In this document: positions 8,650-17,326 of the stretch, piece after piece
Layout: every line of letters begins with the position of its first letter
Numbering within the stretch: the first letter of the stretch is position 1
Source of the DNA: Allotamlana fucoidanivorans
GTDB taxonomy: Bacteria; Bacteroidota; Bacteroidia; Flavobacteriales; Flavobacteriaceae
Length of the DNA: 64,000 bases
Reading direction: 5' to 3'
NCBI RefSeq assembly: GCF_006265225.1
Contig: NZ_VDCS01000002.1
Location: forward strand, 124,001 to 188,000
Program-made: the position numbers and the translations under genes
Notes under the pieces: model-generated
Database searches by the model: none
The model's input: the letters and a program-made list of their open reading frames with translations, nothing else
Told to the model about the DNA's origin: nothing

Positions 8650-9746
8650 TGTTTGATTTTATCCCATTGGAATACTATTTTAGGGTGTATATCCATATAG
8701 CCTTTTTTGTTGTAGTATTTACTTTATTGCATACCTATGCATTATCCATCAATGACCGTAAAAATATAAACTATATTAATATTATAGGGTATTTGTTTTT
8801 GTTTTATGCCATATTGTATATTGGTTTTAGACCCGTAAGCGGACGTTTTTTTGGGGATATGTCCACTTACAACGTTAAATATTTAAGATATGTTAATGGG
8901 GAGCCGTTAAACACCAAACAAGATGTTTTTTTTGAAATATATATGAAGATTTGTTCTCAGTTTTTAACGGTAAAGTATTTTTTTTTACTCTGTGCCATTG
9001 CTTATATTCTTCCTTTCTATAAAGTTTCTATTTTCTTTTTTGGAAAATATTGGCTATATGCATTTTTGATGTTCGCTGTTTCTTTCTCGTTTTGGACATA
9101 TGGCACTAATGGTATCAGAAACGGCATGGCTACATCTTTTTTTTTGTGGGGCGTGTCACTTTATAACAAAAAGTTTTGGATGATAGTTGTGTTTATTATT
9201 TCTACACAAATACATAACTCATTAATGCTTCCTATAATGGCATTTTTAATATCACATACATATAGTAATTCTAAATCATATTTTATATTTTGGCTTTTTT
9301 CAATTCCACTTTCCCTAGCTTTTGGTGGCATATGGGAAAACCTTTTTGCAAGTTTAGGTTTTGGAAACGATAGGCTTTCTGGTTACATTTCAGGAACTCA
9401 GTTAGATGATGCCGGAATCGTTACCAGCGGTTTTAGGTATGACTTTTTGTTTTATAGTGCCGTAGCTGTTTTTGTTGGATGGTATTTTATTTTTAAAAAA
9501 GATTTTTATGATAAAGTATATTTTCATTTGTACAATACATATCTTATATGTAATGGGTTTTGGATATTGGTAATTAGAGCAAATTTTTCAAATAGATTTG
9601 CATACTTATCATGGTTTTTGATGGGATTAATAATTATTTATCCTTTCTTGAAAGGATCTTTTTTTAACAATCAACATATTGTCATTGGCAAAGTACTTAC
9701 TGCCTATTTTTCTTTTACATATTTTATGTATTATGTTTATTATTAA
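8649..9746 (+). CDS. EpsG/Wzy-type polysaccharide polymerase
   Basis: The 365-residue protein is almost entirely hydrophobic, with about ten membrane spans. It carries the EpsG-family signature around residues 55-80 (GFRP, then F.GDM.TY), plus FWTYGTNGIRNGMA and TQIHNSLM segments. EpsG proteins take the Wzy role of polymerising lipid-linked repeat units at the periplasmic face. It overlaps the previous stop by one base (TAATG). Together with the Wzx-like flippase at 1483 and the PglC-like transferase at 18693, it indicates Wzx/Wzy-dependent assembly. Confidence 0.85.
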   Translation: MFDFIPLEYYFRVYIHIAFFVVVFTLLHTYALSINDRKNINYINIIGYLFLFYAILYIGFRPVSGRFFGDMSTYNVKYLRYVNGEPLNTKQDVFFEIYMKICSQFLTVKYFFLLCAIAYILPFYKVSIFFFGKYWLYAFLMFAVSFSFWTYGTNGIRNGMATSFFLWGVSLYNKKFWMIVVFIISTQIHNSLMLPIMAFLISHTYSNSKSYFIFWLFSIPLSLAFGGIWENLFASLGFGNDRLSGYISGTQLDDAGIVTSGFRYDFLFYSAVAVFVGWYFIFKKDFYDKVYFHLYNTYLICNGFWILVIRANFSNRFAYLSWFLMGLIIIYPFLKGSFFNNQHIVIGKVLTAYFSFTYFMYYVYY

Positions 9747-9761
9747 TAACCTCAAAGAATA

Positions 9762-10646
9762 ATGAAAACTTTAACCGTTTTTACACCTACCTTTAACCGT
9801 GCCTATTGTTTAGATCAATGTTATGATAGTCTAATTAAACAAACCAACCAAGATTTTATTTGGTTAATTATAGATGATGGTTCGTCAGACAATACTAAAG
9901 AATTGGTTAATAGTTGGATTAAAGAGCATAAAATTGAAATACAGTACCACTATCAAGACAATCAAGGGATGCACGGGGCACATAATACAGCATATAGCCT
10001 CATTAAAACAGACCTCAATGTGTGCATCGATTCTGATGATTTTATGCCAAATAACGCCGTTGAAAAAATTCTTTGTTGTTGGCATGATAATAAAAATGAT
10101 CATATAGCAGGGATCATTGGCTTAGACGCAGATAAGCAAGGACGAATTATTGGTTCAAAATTACCTGAAAATTTATATATATCAACCGTAATTGATTTGT
10201 ACCAGAAGCACCATGTTGTTGGAGATAAAAAATTAGTTTATCGAACTAAAATTATAAAACAATACCCACCCTACCCAATCTTTGATGGAGAAAAGTTTGT
10301 CCCTTTAGGCTGTTTATATCAATTAATTGATCAAGATTATAAAGTATTGACATTAAATGAAGTGCTATGCATTGTTGAATACATGCCTGATGGTTCGAGC
10401 TTAAATATGCTAAAACAATATAGGAGAAATCCAAAGGGGTTTGCCTATTCTCGTTTGATTGAAATGAAATATGCCATATCATTTAAAGAAAGAATGAAAA
10501 AAGCCATTCATTACGTATCTTCAAGTTTATTGGCAAAAAATTGGAGTTTCATTTCTGAATCAACAAGAAAAATGCACACAATATTAGCCATCCCTTTTGG
10601 GTTCATGCTATATCTATATATCATTACTAATACTTCCAAAAATTAA
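9762..10646 (+). CDS. Glycosyltransferase family 2 protein
   Basis: The 294-residue GT-A enzyme begins with TVFTPTFNRAYCLDQCYDSL, a classic GT2 start, followed by IDDGSSDNT (nucleotide binding, near 37-45) and VCIDSDDFMP (the DXD-equivalent near 88). The C-terminal region ends in a hydrophobic segment that could anchor it to the membrane. It should add one sugar residue during repeat-unit assembly. The 15-base gap to the polymerase gene and 5-base gap to the next glycosyltransferase keep it in the same operon. Confidence 0.9.
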   Translation: MKTLTVFTPTFNRAYCLDQCYDSLIKQTNQDFIWLIIDDGSSDNTKELVNSWIKEHKIEIQYHYQDNQGMHGAHNTAYSLIKTDLNVCIDSDDFMPNNAVEKILCCWHDNKNDHIAGIIGLDADKQGRIIGSKLPENLYISTVIDLYQKHHVVGDKKLVYRTKIIKQYPPYPIFDGEKFVPLGCLYQLIDQDYKVLTLNEVLCIVEYMPDGSSLNMLKQYRRNPKGFAYSRLIEMKYAISFKERMKKAIHYVSSSLLAKNWSFISESTRKMHTILAIPFGFMLYLYIITNTSKN

Positions 10647-10651
10647 AAAAA

Positions 10652-11797
10652 ATGAACCCATTGAGAGTATTACACGTACTAACTATAATGAATCGAGGTG
10701 GTGCTGAAACTATGGTAATGAACTACTACAGGAATATAGATAGAACTAAGATTCAATTCGATTTCCTTTTGCATCGTGAATCTGAGGGTGCATTTGACGA
10801 TGAAATTTTATTATTAGGTGGTAGAATATATAGATTACAAAATATAAATTTTAAGAATTTGCGTCAATATAAAAAAAGCTTAGATACTTTTTTTAAGACA
10901 CACCCGGAATATAAAATAATTCATAGTCACCTTAACGGTTTAAGTACATTTGTGCTAAAAGCTGCTAAAAAAAATAATGTTCCTGTAAGGATTGCTCATA
11001 GCCATACTAGTTTATATAAGGTCAATATGAATCCTTTTTCAAGAAACAGACACAGTCTTAATTTTATATTTAAGTTCTTTGTTCAAAATTATTTCAAATT
11101 AAAGGTTCCTAAATACGCCAATCATTACTATTCTTGTGGCAAAAAAGCTGGTTTATGGCTATTTGGAAAGCGTAATATCAATGCGGTTAATATGATTAAC
11201 AATGCCATTGATTCCGACAACTTTGTTTATCAAGAAAAAAAGGCGAGAACCATAAAAGAACAACTTAATTTAAACAATAAATTTGTTGTTGGTCATGTAG
11301 GTAATTTTGTTGTTGAGAAAAACCATTCTTTTTTAATAAGGGTTTTTGGCGAGTTGCTCAAGTTAAACAAAGATTGTGTTTTATTGCTTGTTGGTGGTGG
11401 TGACAATAAAATGTATAAGGAATTGGTGTCTGAAATGGACATTGTTAATCAAGTGAAATTTCTTGGTGTTAGAAATGATGTAAATAATATTTTACAGGCC
11501 ATGGACGTGTTTGTGTTTCCCTCAACAAATGAAGGCTTACCGGTAACTCTCATAGAGGCGCAAAGTTCTGGGTTAAAAATTCTAGCATCGGATGAAATAT
11601 CCAATGAATTAAACATTACAGATTTGGTGAAATTTATGTCTCTAGACCAACCTCCAAAATATTGGGCAGAATTCATTATAAAACATTCAAACTATAATAG
11701 AGAAAATACTAAAGATAAAATTGTAAAAGGAAATTATGATATAATTAATAATGCCAAAATGTTACATGATTTGTATCAAAATGCTTTAAAAAAATAG
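10652..11797 (+). CDS. Glycosyltransferase family 4 protein (EpsF-like)
   Basis: This 381-residue GT-B enzyme opens with RVLHVLTIMNRGGAETMVMN, the start typical of the EpsF/CapM-like branch of GT4. It has IIHSHLNG near residue 90, VGHVGNFVVEKNHSFLI at the start of the C-terminal domain, and FPSTNEGLPVTLIEAQSSGL with the donor-binding glutamates. It would extend the repeat unit in the cytoplasm. The gene lies between a GT2 gene and asnB with gaps of 4-5 bases, so it is surely cotranscribed. The donor sugar is unknown. Confidence 0.9.
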   Translation: MNPLRVLHVLTIMNRGGAETMVMNYYRNIDRTKIQFDFLLHRESEGAFDDEILLLGGRIYRLQNINFKNLRQYKKSLDTFFKTHPEYKIIHSHLNGLSTFVLKAAKKNNVPVRIAHSHTSLYKVNMNPFSRNRHSLNFIFKFFVQNYFKLKVPKYANHYYSCGKKAGLWLFGKRNINAVNMINNAIDSDNFVYQEKKARTIKEQLNLNNKFVVGHVGNFVVEKNHSFLIRVFGELLKLNKDCVLLLVGGGDNKMYKELVSEMDIVNQVKFLGVRNDVNNILQAMDVFVFPSTNEGLPVTLIEAQSSGLKILASDEISNELNITDLVKFMSLDQPPKYWAEFIIKHSNYNRENTKDKIVKGNYDIINNAKMLHDLYQNALKK

Positions 11798-11801
11798 TCA
11801 A

Positions 11802-13700
11802 ATGTGTGGAATTAACGGATTTATTTCAACTAATCAAAATACAAGTAAAAAGATATTTCTTGATAATATCAATGCAATGAACAACCTGATCTTTCATCGG
11901 GGGCCAGATGATGATGGAGTCTATACTGACATTAACAATGATACAAGAATAGCTATGGGCATGAGAAGACTTTCAATTATTGATCTTAGCTCAGGAAAAC
12001 AACCCATTTTTTCCGATAACAAACAAATTGTTATTGTTTTTAATGGTGAAATTTATAATTATCTAGTGCTTAAAAAAGAATTAGAAGAAAAAAATGTAAC
12101 CTTTAAAACAAAGAGCGATACTGAAGTTATATTGAGAATGTATGAAATGTATGGCATAGAATCATTTAAAAAATTAGATGGCATGTTTGCTTTTAGTATT
12201 CATGATAAAATAAAAAATAAAGTTTTTATTGCTAGAGATTTTTTTGGTGAAAAACCTTTGTATTATACTAAAAACGACAATGGATTTTATTGGGCATCAG
12301 AATTAAAATCTATCGTTAATCAGTTGCCCTTATTACCACGTATAGATAATCTTGGACTCAATCTGTACTTTAAACTCACCTACATTCCTGCTCCTTATAC
12401 AATTTACGAAGGTATAAAAAAGCTTGAATCAAATAATTATATTGAGTACGATTTAAAATCCAATAACTTCTCTTCAATAATTATTGAAAATGAGCATCCA
12501 AAAAACATAAAAAAACCAACATTTAGTGAGGCCAAAGCAAAAGTGAAAGACTTGGTCCAGCAAAGTGTAGAAAGTCGTTCTGTCGCCGATGTGCCTTTGG
12601 GAACGTTCCTATCCGGTGGTGTGGATTCTTCGATAGTTTCGCTTTGCTTATCTAGAATAAATAATTCAAAAATTAACACTTTTTCAATTGGTTTTGAAAA
12701 AAAATCATTTGACGAATCGGATAAAGCACGCACAGTAGCAAAACTTATCAATAGTAACCACCATGAATTTATTATTAATGAAAAAGATTTAGAAAACCAT
12801 GTGCATGATATTCTAGATAATTTTGATGAGCCCTTTGCGGACTCGTCTTGCCTGCCAACATATTTAGTAGCTAATAAAACAAGTCAACATGTAAAAGTAG
12901 CCCTAACAGGTGATGGTGGCGATGAAGTGTTTGGAGGCTATAATAAATACTATATGGGAAATATTAATCAAAAGTACACAAGAATAGTTCCAAATACAAT
13001 TCATAAGGCCATATCCAAACCAGCTGAGCATTTATTTAAAACTAAGGATGATAATAGAGGTGTGAGATTTTTGATAAGACGTTTATTAAACTCCATTAAT
13101 TATTCTGGAGATCATTATTGGGACATTATATCTTTGGGTTTTCCATCAAACAGTTTATCGTCCTTTTTATTACCTGAATTTTTCCAAACGGAACCATTTG
13201 AATATTATAAAGAGTCAACTAACATCAAATCACCCAAAAACCTAACTGAGTACCGATTAATAGATAAGGTTATGAGTTTAGAAGGCGATATGTTAGTTAA
13301 GGTTGACAGAACCAGCATGTTGAGTTCCCTAGAATGTAGAGCCCCTTTTTTAAACAAAAAACTATGGGAATATACAAAGTCACTACCACATGCGTATTTG
13401 ATGAAGGGGTGGGATAAAAAATTTATATTAAAAGAGGCTTTTAAAGGAGATTTCCCGAAAAACTTTTTAATCAAATCGAAATCTGGTTTTGGAGTTCCCG
13501 TAGGAGACTGGTTAAGGTCCTCTCTTAAAAAGGATTTGGAATATTTTGTTAATGATGCATTTTTAGATTCACAAAATATTTTTAAAAAAGAAGCTATTAA
13601 ACAACTAGTTTTTGAACACCTAAACGGGAAAGACCATACCTTTAAAGTTTGGACATTTTACTGTTTTCAAAAGTGGTATTGTAAAGAATATAAAAGTTAA
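11802..13700 (+). CDS. asnB: Asparagine synthase (glutamine-hydrolysing)
   Basis: The 632-residue protein begins MCGI, so C2 after Met removal is the glutaminase nucleophile. It keeps the N-terminal amidotransferase motifs RGPDD and NGEIYN, and the synthase PP-loop SGGVDSS at residues 271-277, followed by TGDGGDE. Length fits AsnB. Members of this family inside polysaccharide loci may amidate sugar uronic acids instead of aspartate. A uronic-acid-forming dehydrogenase in the same operon makes that plausible here, but it is inference. It is the last gene of the + strand operon and converges on the beta-helix lipoprotein gene. Confidence 0.93.
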   Translation: MCGINGFISTNQNTSKKIFLDNINAMNNLIFHRGPDDDGVYTDINNDTRIAMGMRRLSIIDLSSGKQPIFSDNKQIVIVFNGEIYNYLVLKKELEEKNVTFKTKSDTEVILRMYEMYGIESFKKLDGMFAFSIHDKIKNKVFIARDFFGEKPLYYTKNDNGFYWASELKSIVNQLPLLPRIDNLGLNLYFKLTYIPAPYTIYEGIKKLESNNYIEYDLKSNNFSSIIIENEHPKNIKKPTFSEAKAKVKDLVQQSVESRSVADVPLGTFLSGGVDSSIVSLCLSRINNSKINTFSIGFEKKSFDESDKARTVAKLINSNHHEFIINEKDLENHVHDILDNFDEPFADSSCLPTYLVANKTSQHVKVALTGDGGDEVFGGYNKYYMGNINQKYTRIVPNTIHKAISKPAEHLFKTKDDNRGVRFLIRRLLNSINYSGDHYWDIISLGFPSNSLSSFLLPEFFQTEPFEYYKESTNIKSPKNLTEYRLIDKVMSLEGDMLVKVDRTSMLSSLECRAPFLNKKLWEYTKSLPHAYLMKGWDKKFILKEAFKGDFPKNFLIKSKSGFGVPVGDWLRSSLKKDLEYFVNDAFLDSQNIFKKEAIKQLVFEHLNGKDHTFKVWTFYCFQKWYCKEYKS

Positions 13701-13746
13701 ACACTATTTTTTTAAATTATTTATAATGTATTAATGTACTTTTAAA

Positions 13747-15735
13747 TTAATTACAAGTATTATTTAGCATAACAACTTCATTAGAATTTGTTGTGCTTGG
13801 AATTTTTATGCAACTAAAATTAAGTGGTTTATTTATAGTGTTTGAAGAAATTAAAATATTATGGTTTACTCCTCTCAAAATAATACCCTCACTATTATCA
13901 CTATTAACTATATTAGATATGATTTCAATATTAGAAGCGTTTTCTATTTGTGCCCTACCTCCAGAAACATTATTTTTAAATATTACACCACTTGCACTTG
14001 CAAAATCACTAAAGGAAGTTGAAGATTTGAAAGAATTATTTTCAACATTTACTTTGTAATTTCCATCACCAACACCTTGATTAAGACCTACAAAATTCAA
14101 ATGAATGGTTTTGACATCAATTTCATTATTAGTAATATTAAGTTTATCTGCTTTTGTAAGTTGTATTGTTATACCAGCGCTGTTATTTTTCTGCGAGGTA
14201 ATTCGATTATTACTTATCTCCATATTAGTAATAGACTGTAAAAAAAGACCTTTAGCACAATCATTGATAATATTATCATATACTTTAACCTTACCAGTAT
14301 ATATTGTTATACCACTATCATATCCAGTAATTGTGTTTCCATATATTTCATTATTAAAAACGGTTTCTCCTTCTCCAGTTGCTAAAATAGCAGCACTATT
14401 AGACCCTGCCATAGCTTTAAATGTGTTATTACGAATTTTTGAGTTGGAAGCATAACTCCATCCAACTAAGCTTTCTAAATCATTATTTTCAATGATAATG
14501 TTATCACCAACATAAATGGTGAAGGCACCATTTCGGCTTCCTCGTTCTATATTTCCCCTTATGGTTACATCAAAAACTCTTTGATAATAAATCAATTCTC
14601 CAGTATTAGGATCTCTTTCTCTTACTGGTTCTATGTCCATAGCATAGCCTACAACCCCTCCATCAGAATTTTGTGAGGGTTGTGCATTGTCTATAAAAGT
14701 GTTATTCTCAACAAGTATATTATGCCCATCAGTAAGTGCAAAAGCTATCATTCTGTTTTTTTCGAAATGACAATTCTTTATTATGATTGAATTTGAAGGA
14801 TTGTAGTCTGGGTTAAAAGAAAAACCTATTGACTCAATAAATAACCCACCAACTGACCCCATGGTCATTTTAACACCATCGATTACCACATTATTACTTG
14901 CATGAATAGTTAGTAAATGAGATCCTTCTTCAGCATTAAGTTTTGAATACTTGCGTAAATCTCTATCTCCATATAAAACTCCTCCGGTAACGTTAACATT
15001 TGTTTCTTCCCTTATTGCAAGTAAAGCAGCGGCTTGACTTGAATCATTCGTCGATGGAAATACCCTAAGTATGGTATTGTCTGTCATTATTAGATTAAAA
15101 TCAGAAGGTATATTGATTGCCTCAATAGACCTATAAAAGTTTTGATTGGATGTTGTACTAGTAACCTTACTTACCTCAAAATAAGCATCCATTTTATCAA
15201 TCTTAAAAGTAGTTACCCCTAATTCTTTAACTTGAAACATCATAGATTCTAAAATATCTCGATTTTTCAATGCAATATCTGAAGTCGTTTCTCCTTCTAC
15301 GATCCCCCAGCGTTTAGGATCAAAATGAAACACCGGGTCTTTCATGGCTGGTGCAGACCCTCCTAGTGTTAAACTGGCATCTAATAACTCACCAGAAACA
15401 GTAGAATTATCAGAAAAATTAAGGGTACCATTAATAATATCACCACCTTCGTAAAGCAACGTCACATTGGTGGGCAAGTTAACCGTTTGTCCTTTTAAGT
15501 CTAACACACAGTCTATAATAACCGTGCTATTCGGTTCTAAATTTTCTAAAGTAAAACTACAAGGGGTAGTACTTCGTTCTTCATCACTGCCATCTTCTTC
15601 TTCAATATCTTCAGGTTTTTCAATCTCAGTATTATCGTCCTGTTTTGGTTCAATAAATAAGTCCTCATTGTTACACGACCATAGCGTTGTTAACAATACC
15701 ATCAATAAAAGCATAGGTTTAAACATCATTTTCAT
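13747..15735 (-). CDS. Right-handed beta-helix repeat lipoprotein
   Basis: This 662-residue lipoprotein has a signal sequence ending in the lipobox L-W-S-C with C21 as the lipidated cysteine. An acidic linker rich in D/E (about 32-55) follows, then a long parallel beta-helix. The repeats show as recurring N-x-I/V-x-N-N steps, for example NILVENNTF, NIIIENNDL, NMEISNNRI and KLNITNNEI. Such folds occur in polysaccharide lyases, epimerases and surface carbohydrate-binding proteins. It sits at the end of the polysaccharide operon on the other strand, so it may act on that polymer outside the cell. No catalytic residues could be assigned. Confidence 0.85.
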   Translation of the reverse strand: MKMMFKPMLLLMVLLTTLWSCNNEDLFIEPKQDDNTEIEKPEDIEEEDGSDEERSTTPCSFTLENLEPNSTVIIDCVLDLKGQTVNLPTNVTLLYEGGDIINGTLNFSDNSTVSGELLDASLTLGGSAPAMKDPVFHFDPKRWGIVEGETTSDIALKNRDILESMMFQVKELGVTTFKIDKMDAYFEVSKVTSTTSNQNFYRSIEAINIPSDFNLIMTDNTILRVFPSTNDSSQAAALLAIREETNVNVTGGVLYGDRDLRKYSKLNAEEGSHLLTIHASNNVVIDGVKMTMGSVGGLFIESIGFSFNPDYNPSNSIIIKNCHFEKNRMIAFALTDGHNILVENNTFIDNAQPSQNSDGGVVGYAMDIEPVRERDPNTGELIYYQRVFDVTIRGNIERGSRNGAFTIYVGDNIIIENNDLESLVGWSYASNSKIRNNTFKAMAGSNSAAILATGEGETVFNNEIYGNTITGYDSGITIYTGKVKVYDNIINDCAKGLFLQSITNMEISNNRITSQKNNSAGITIQLTKADKLNITNNEIDVKTIHLNFVGLNQGVGDGNYKVNVENNSFKSSTSFSDFASASGVIFKNNVSGGRAQIENASNIEIISNIVNSDNSEGIILRGVNHNILISSNTINKPLNFSCIKIPSTTNSNEVVMLNNTCN

Positions 15736-16470
15736 AAGTCCTAAAAATTTGGGGTGCTACTAATTATTCTAATCACAATATTAAATATTTCAAAAAAAAC
15801 ATCGATAAGATGTTCTGTTTTTTCGATTAAAAACATTATCATCTTGAGTTTTAATCGTTTAAATGTAGTTTTGTATCGATAAAATGTAATTTAGTTGCTC
15901 ATTTAAAACCTATGTACGTCCATTCTATGCAAATGGATCATATTTTTTTTTGGAATCGCAAAAATAATTATTCTTTTTAAACCGCTAACTACTTGTTAAT
16001 AAGTCGTTATAACTTTTTTAACTGCTTTTAACAGGCCTAAAAAAAAATGGCATGATACCTATTTAGATAACCCAGCTTACGCTAATGTTTAATACATGCC
16101 CATCATTTGTATGAGAAATGAGCTGAGTATAACCCCTAATAGGTTTAAAGGGCGCTGCCCCAAGGTTTTGAAAGTACCATTTATCAACATTTACTCCTTT
16201 AAAAGCATCAGGTTAGTTTAGCTTACAGTCTTAATCACAAGCCTTAATACAATACTATAGTAAACTTATGTATTTAACAATCAATAAGTTATGCTTTATT
16301 TTAGATCATTAAAGAATGATAAAACATTTTAAACAATTAGGACGCCTCTTTGTTTAAAACTATGTTTTCAAGAGTTGGATTTTTTTACAAACTTTGTAAG
16401 GTCAGTTAGACATTTCAAGGAAGTGTACTAAGACTATAATTTTTTTACTCATGTTTAAATTTTTATGCTT
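15736..16470. other. Long AT-rich spacer without a gene
   Basis: About 735 bases lie between the divergent lipoprotein and HU-related genes, with no convincing reading frame on either strand. It has two near-copies of TCGATAARATGT about 75 bases apart (about 15804 and 15878). It also has an inverted pair CGATTAAAA / TTTTAATCG at about 15819-15852, and a 15-base inverted repeat TTACAAACTTTGTAA at 16385-16399, some 70 bases before the HU start. The spacer probably carries both promoters and long leader sequences, but no complete consensus promoter could be fixed. Confidence 0.5.
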
Positions 16471-16854
16471 ATGGCTATTAAATTTAAGGCGCAAGCCAGA
16501 AAAAACCCTCAGGATTTAAATTTACCTGAGAAGTACTATGCTGCTGCAATAGCAGATGGTAGTGTAGATATGGATTCGCTCGCGGAGCAAATTTCCTATC
16601 AATGTACCGTAACAGAATCCGACTGTTATGCGGTATTGCTCTCTTTAGAGCGCAACATTATTGACGCACTAAAGCAGGGGCGTATTGTTAAACTAGGACG
16701 CTTGGGTAATTTTCAAGTGGGTATAAGCTCAGAAGGCCGTGATTCTGAATTAGAATTGGATGCCAGTGCGATTACAAAATCCCGAATTTTATTCAGACCT
16801 GGTAAACGCTTACGCCGTTTATTAAATGACTTATCATTTAGAAAAGCGAGCTAG
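16471..16854 (+). CDS. HU-related DNA-binding protein
   Basis: The 127-residue protein begins MAIKFKAQARKNP and keeps the HU-like core: a helical part, then GRIVKLGRLGNFQVGISSEG where the DNA-binding beta arm starts. It is longer than ordinary 90-residue HU and fits the Bacteroidota HU-related family (TIGR01201-type), with a C-terminal extension. ATG 16471 matches the family start; an in-frame ATG at 16465 would add two residues. Such genes are often found beside capsule loci in Bacteroidota and may organise or regulate them. A strong terminator follows. Confidence 0.88.
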   Translation: MAIKFKAQARKNPQDLNLPEKYYAAAIADGSVDMDSLAEQISYQCTVTESDCYAVLLSLERNIIDALKQGRIVKLGRLGNFQVGISSEGRDSELELDASAITKSRILFRPGKRLRRLLNDLSFRKAS

Positions 16855-16905
16855 AACCCCGTAAGCCAAGTGTAATAAGGTCTTGAGTGCTTCTCACCAC
16901 TCAGG
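16849..16905 (+). repeat. Direct repeat, copy 1 (end of HU gene)
   Basis: Starting in the HU stop codon, AGCTAGAACCCCGT (16849-16862) and TAATAAGGTCTTGAGT (16873-16888) recur in the same order about 200 bases downstream (copy 2). This copy includes a functional-looking terminator. Confidence 0.7.
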
Positions 16906-16916
16906 GCCTTTTTTTA
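16878..16916 (+). terminator. Rho-independent terminator after HU-related gene
   Basis: A 12-base-pair stem, AGGTCTTGAGTG with CACTCAGGGCCT (G-T pairs allowed) and an 8-base loop, is followed by seven T residues. It lies 24 bases after the stop codon. Confidence 0.85.
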
Positions 16917-17326
16917 TGCCTATACCTTCACTAAACCATGCGGATGCCAAGGTTACAGCATCAGGATGAGTGCCAAGAACGCTCAGAACGTTTTAGTTCT
17001 TTGATCTTAAAGTCATTTTAAACCATAAAAAAAGCCCAAAAACACAGCTAGAACCCCGTTTTTTGAGCTAAGTTTAATAAGGTCTTGAGTATTCTCACCC
17101 ACTCAATACGTATTTAAGGGTACTAAATTACTCAAATAAACCCTAACAAAACAGATTTTTGTTTTTTTTAATGTCTTTTTTATTGAAAAAAACAGGAGCA
17201 TTCTTAGCTTTTTGAAACATGGCGCCACCGTTGTTGGTCGAATTTTACATGAGATGAACCATTAATCCTGTCATCTTTCTGTATAACTTTATATATTTGC
17301 TTGACGTCTTAAAAAAGACTTGCTAC
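16917..17326. other. Spacer between HU gene and second polysaccharide cluster
   Basis: No gene is visible. It contains copy 2 of the HU 3'-end repeat and, just before the next gene, TATATTTG (17292-17299), which fits the TAnnTTTG -7 element of Bacteroidota promoters. No clear -33 TTTG lies 19 bases upstream of it. This element supports translation of the next gene from ATG 17327 and not from the upstream TTG at 17297. Confidence 0.5.
17046..17107 (+). repeat. Direct repeat, copy 2 (degenerate)
   Basis: AGCTAGAACCCCGT (17046-17059) and TAATAAGGTCTTGAGT (17075-17090) repeat the end of the HU gene. The 3' arm of the terminator has decayed (CACCCACTCAATACG), so it should no longer terminate. It may be the remnant of a lost second HU copy. 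Confidence 0.65.

Noticed and set aside
13793..14455. Two + strand frames (13793-14059, 14105-14455) opposite the beta-helix gene
   Set aside because: They are antisense shadows of the long minus-strand lipoprotein gene, which has a signal peptide and clear repeats; the shadows have no recognisable motif.
17297..17326. TTG start for the GT4 gene
   Set aside because: It falls at the end of a TATATTTG -7-like element and adds residues not expected for the family; ATG 17327 fits better.
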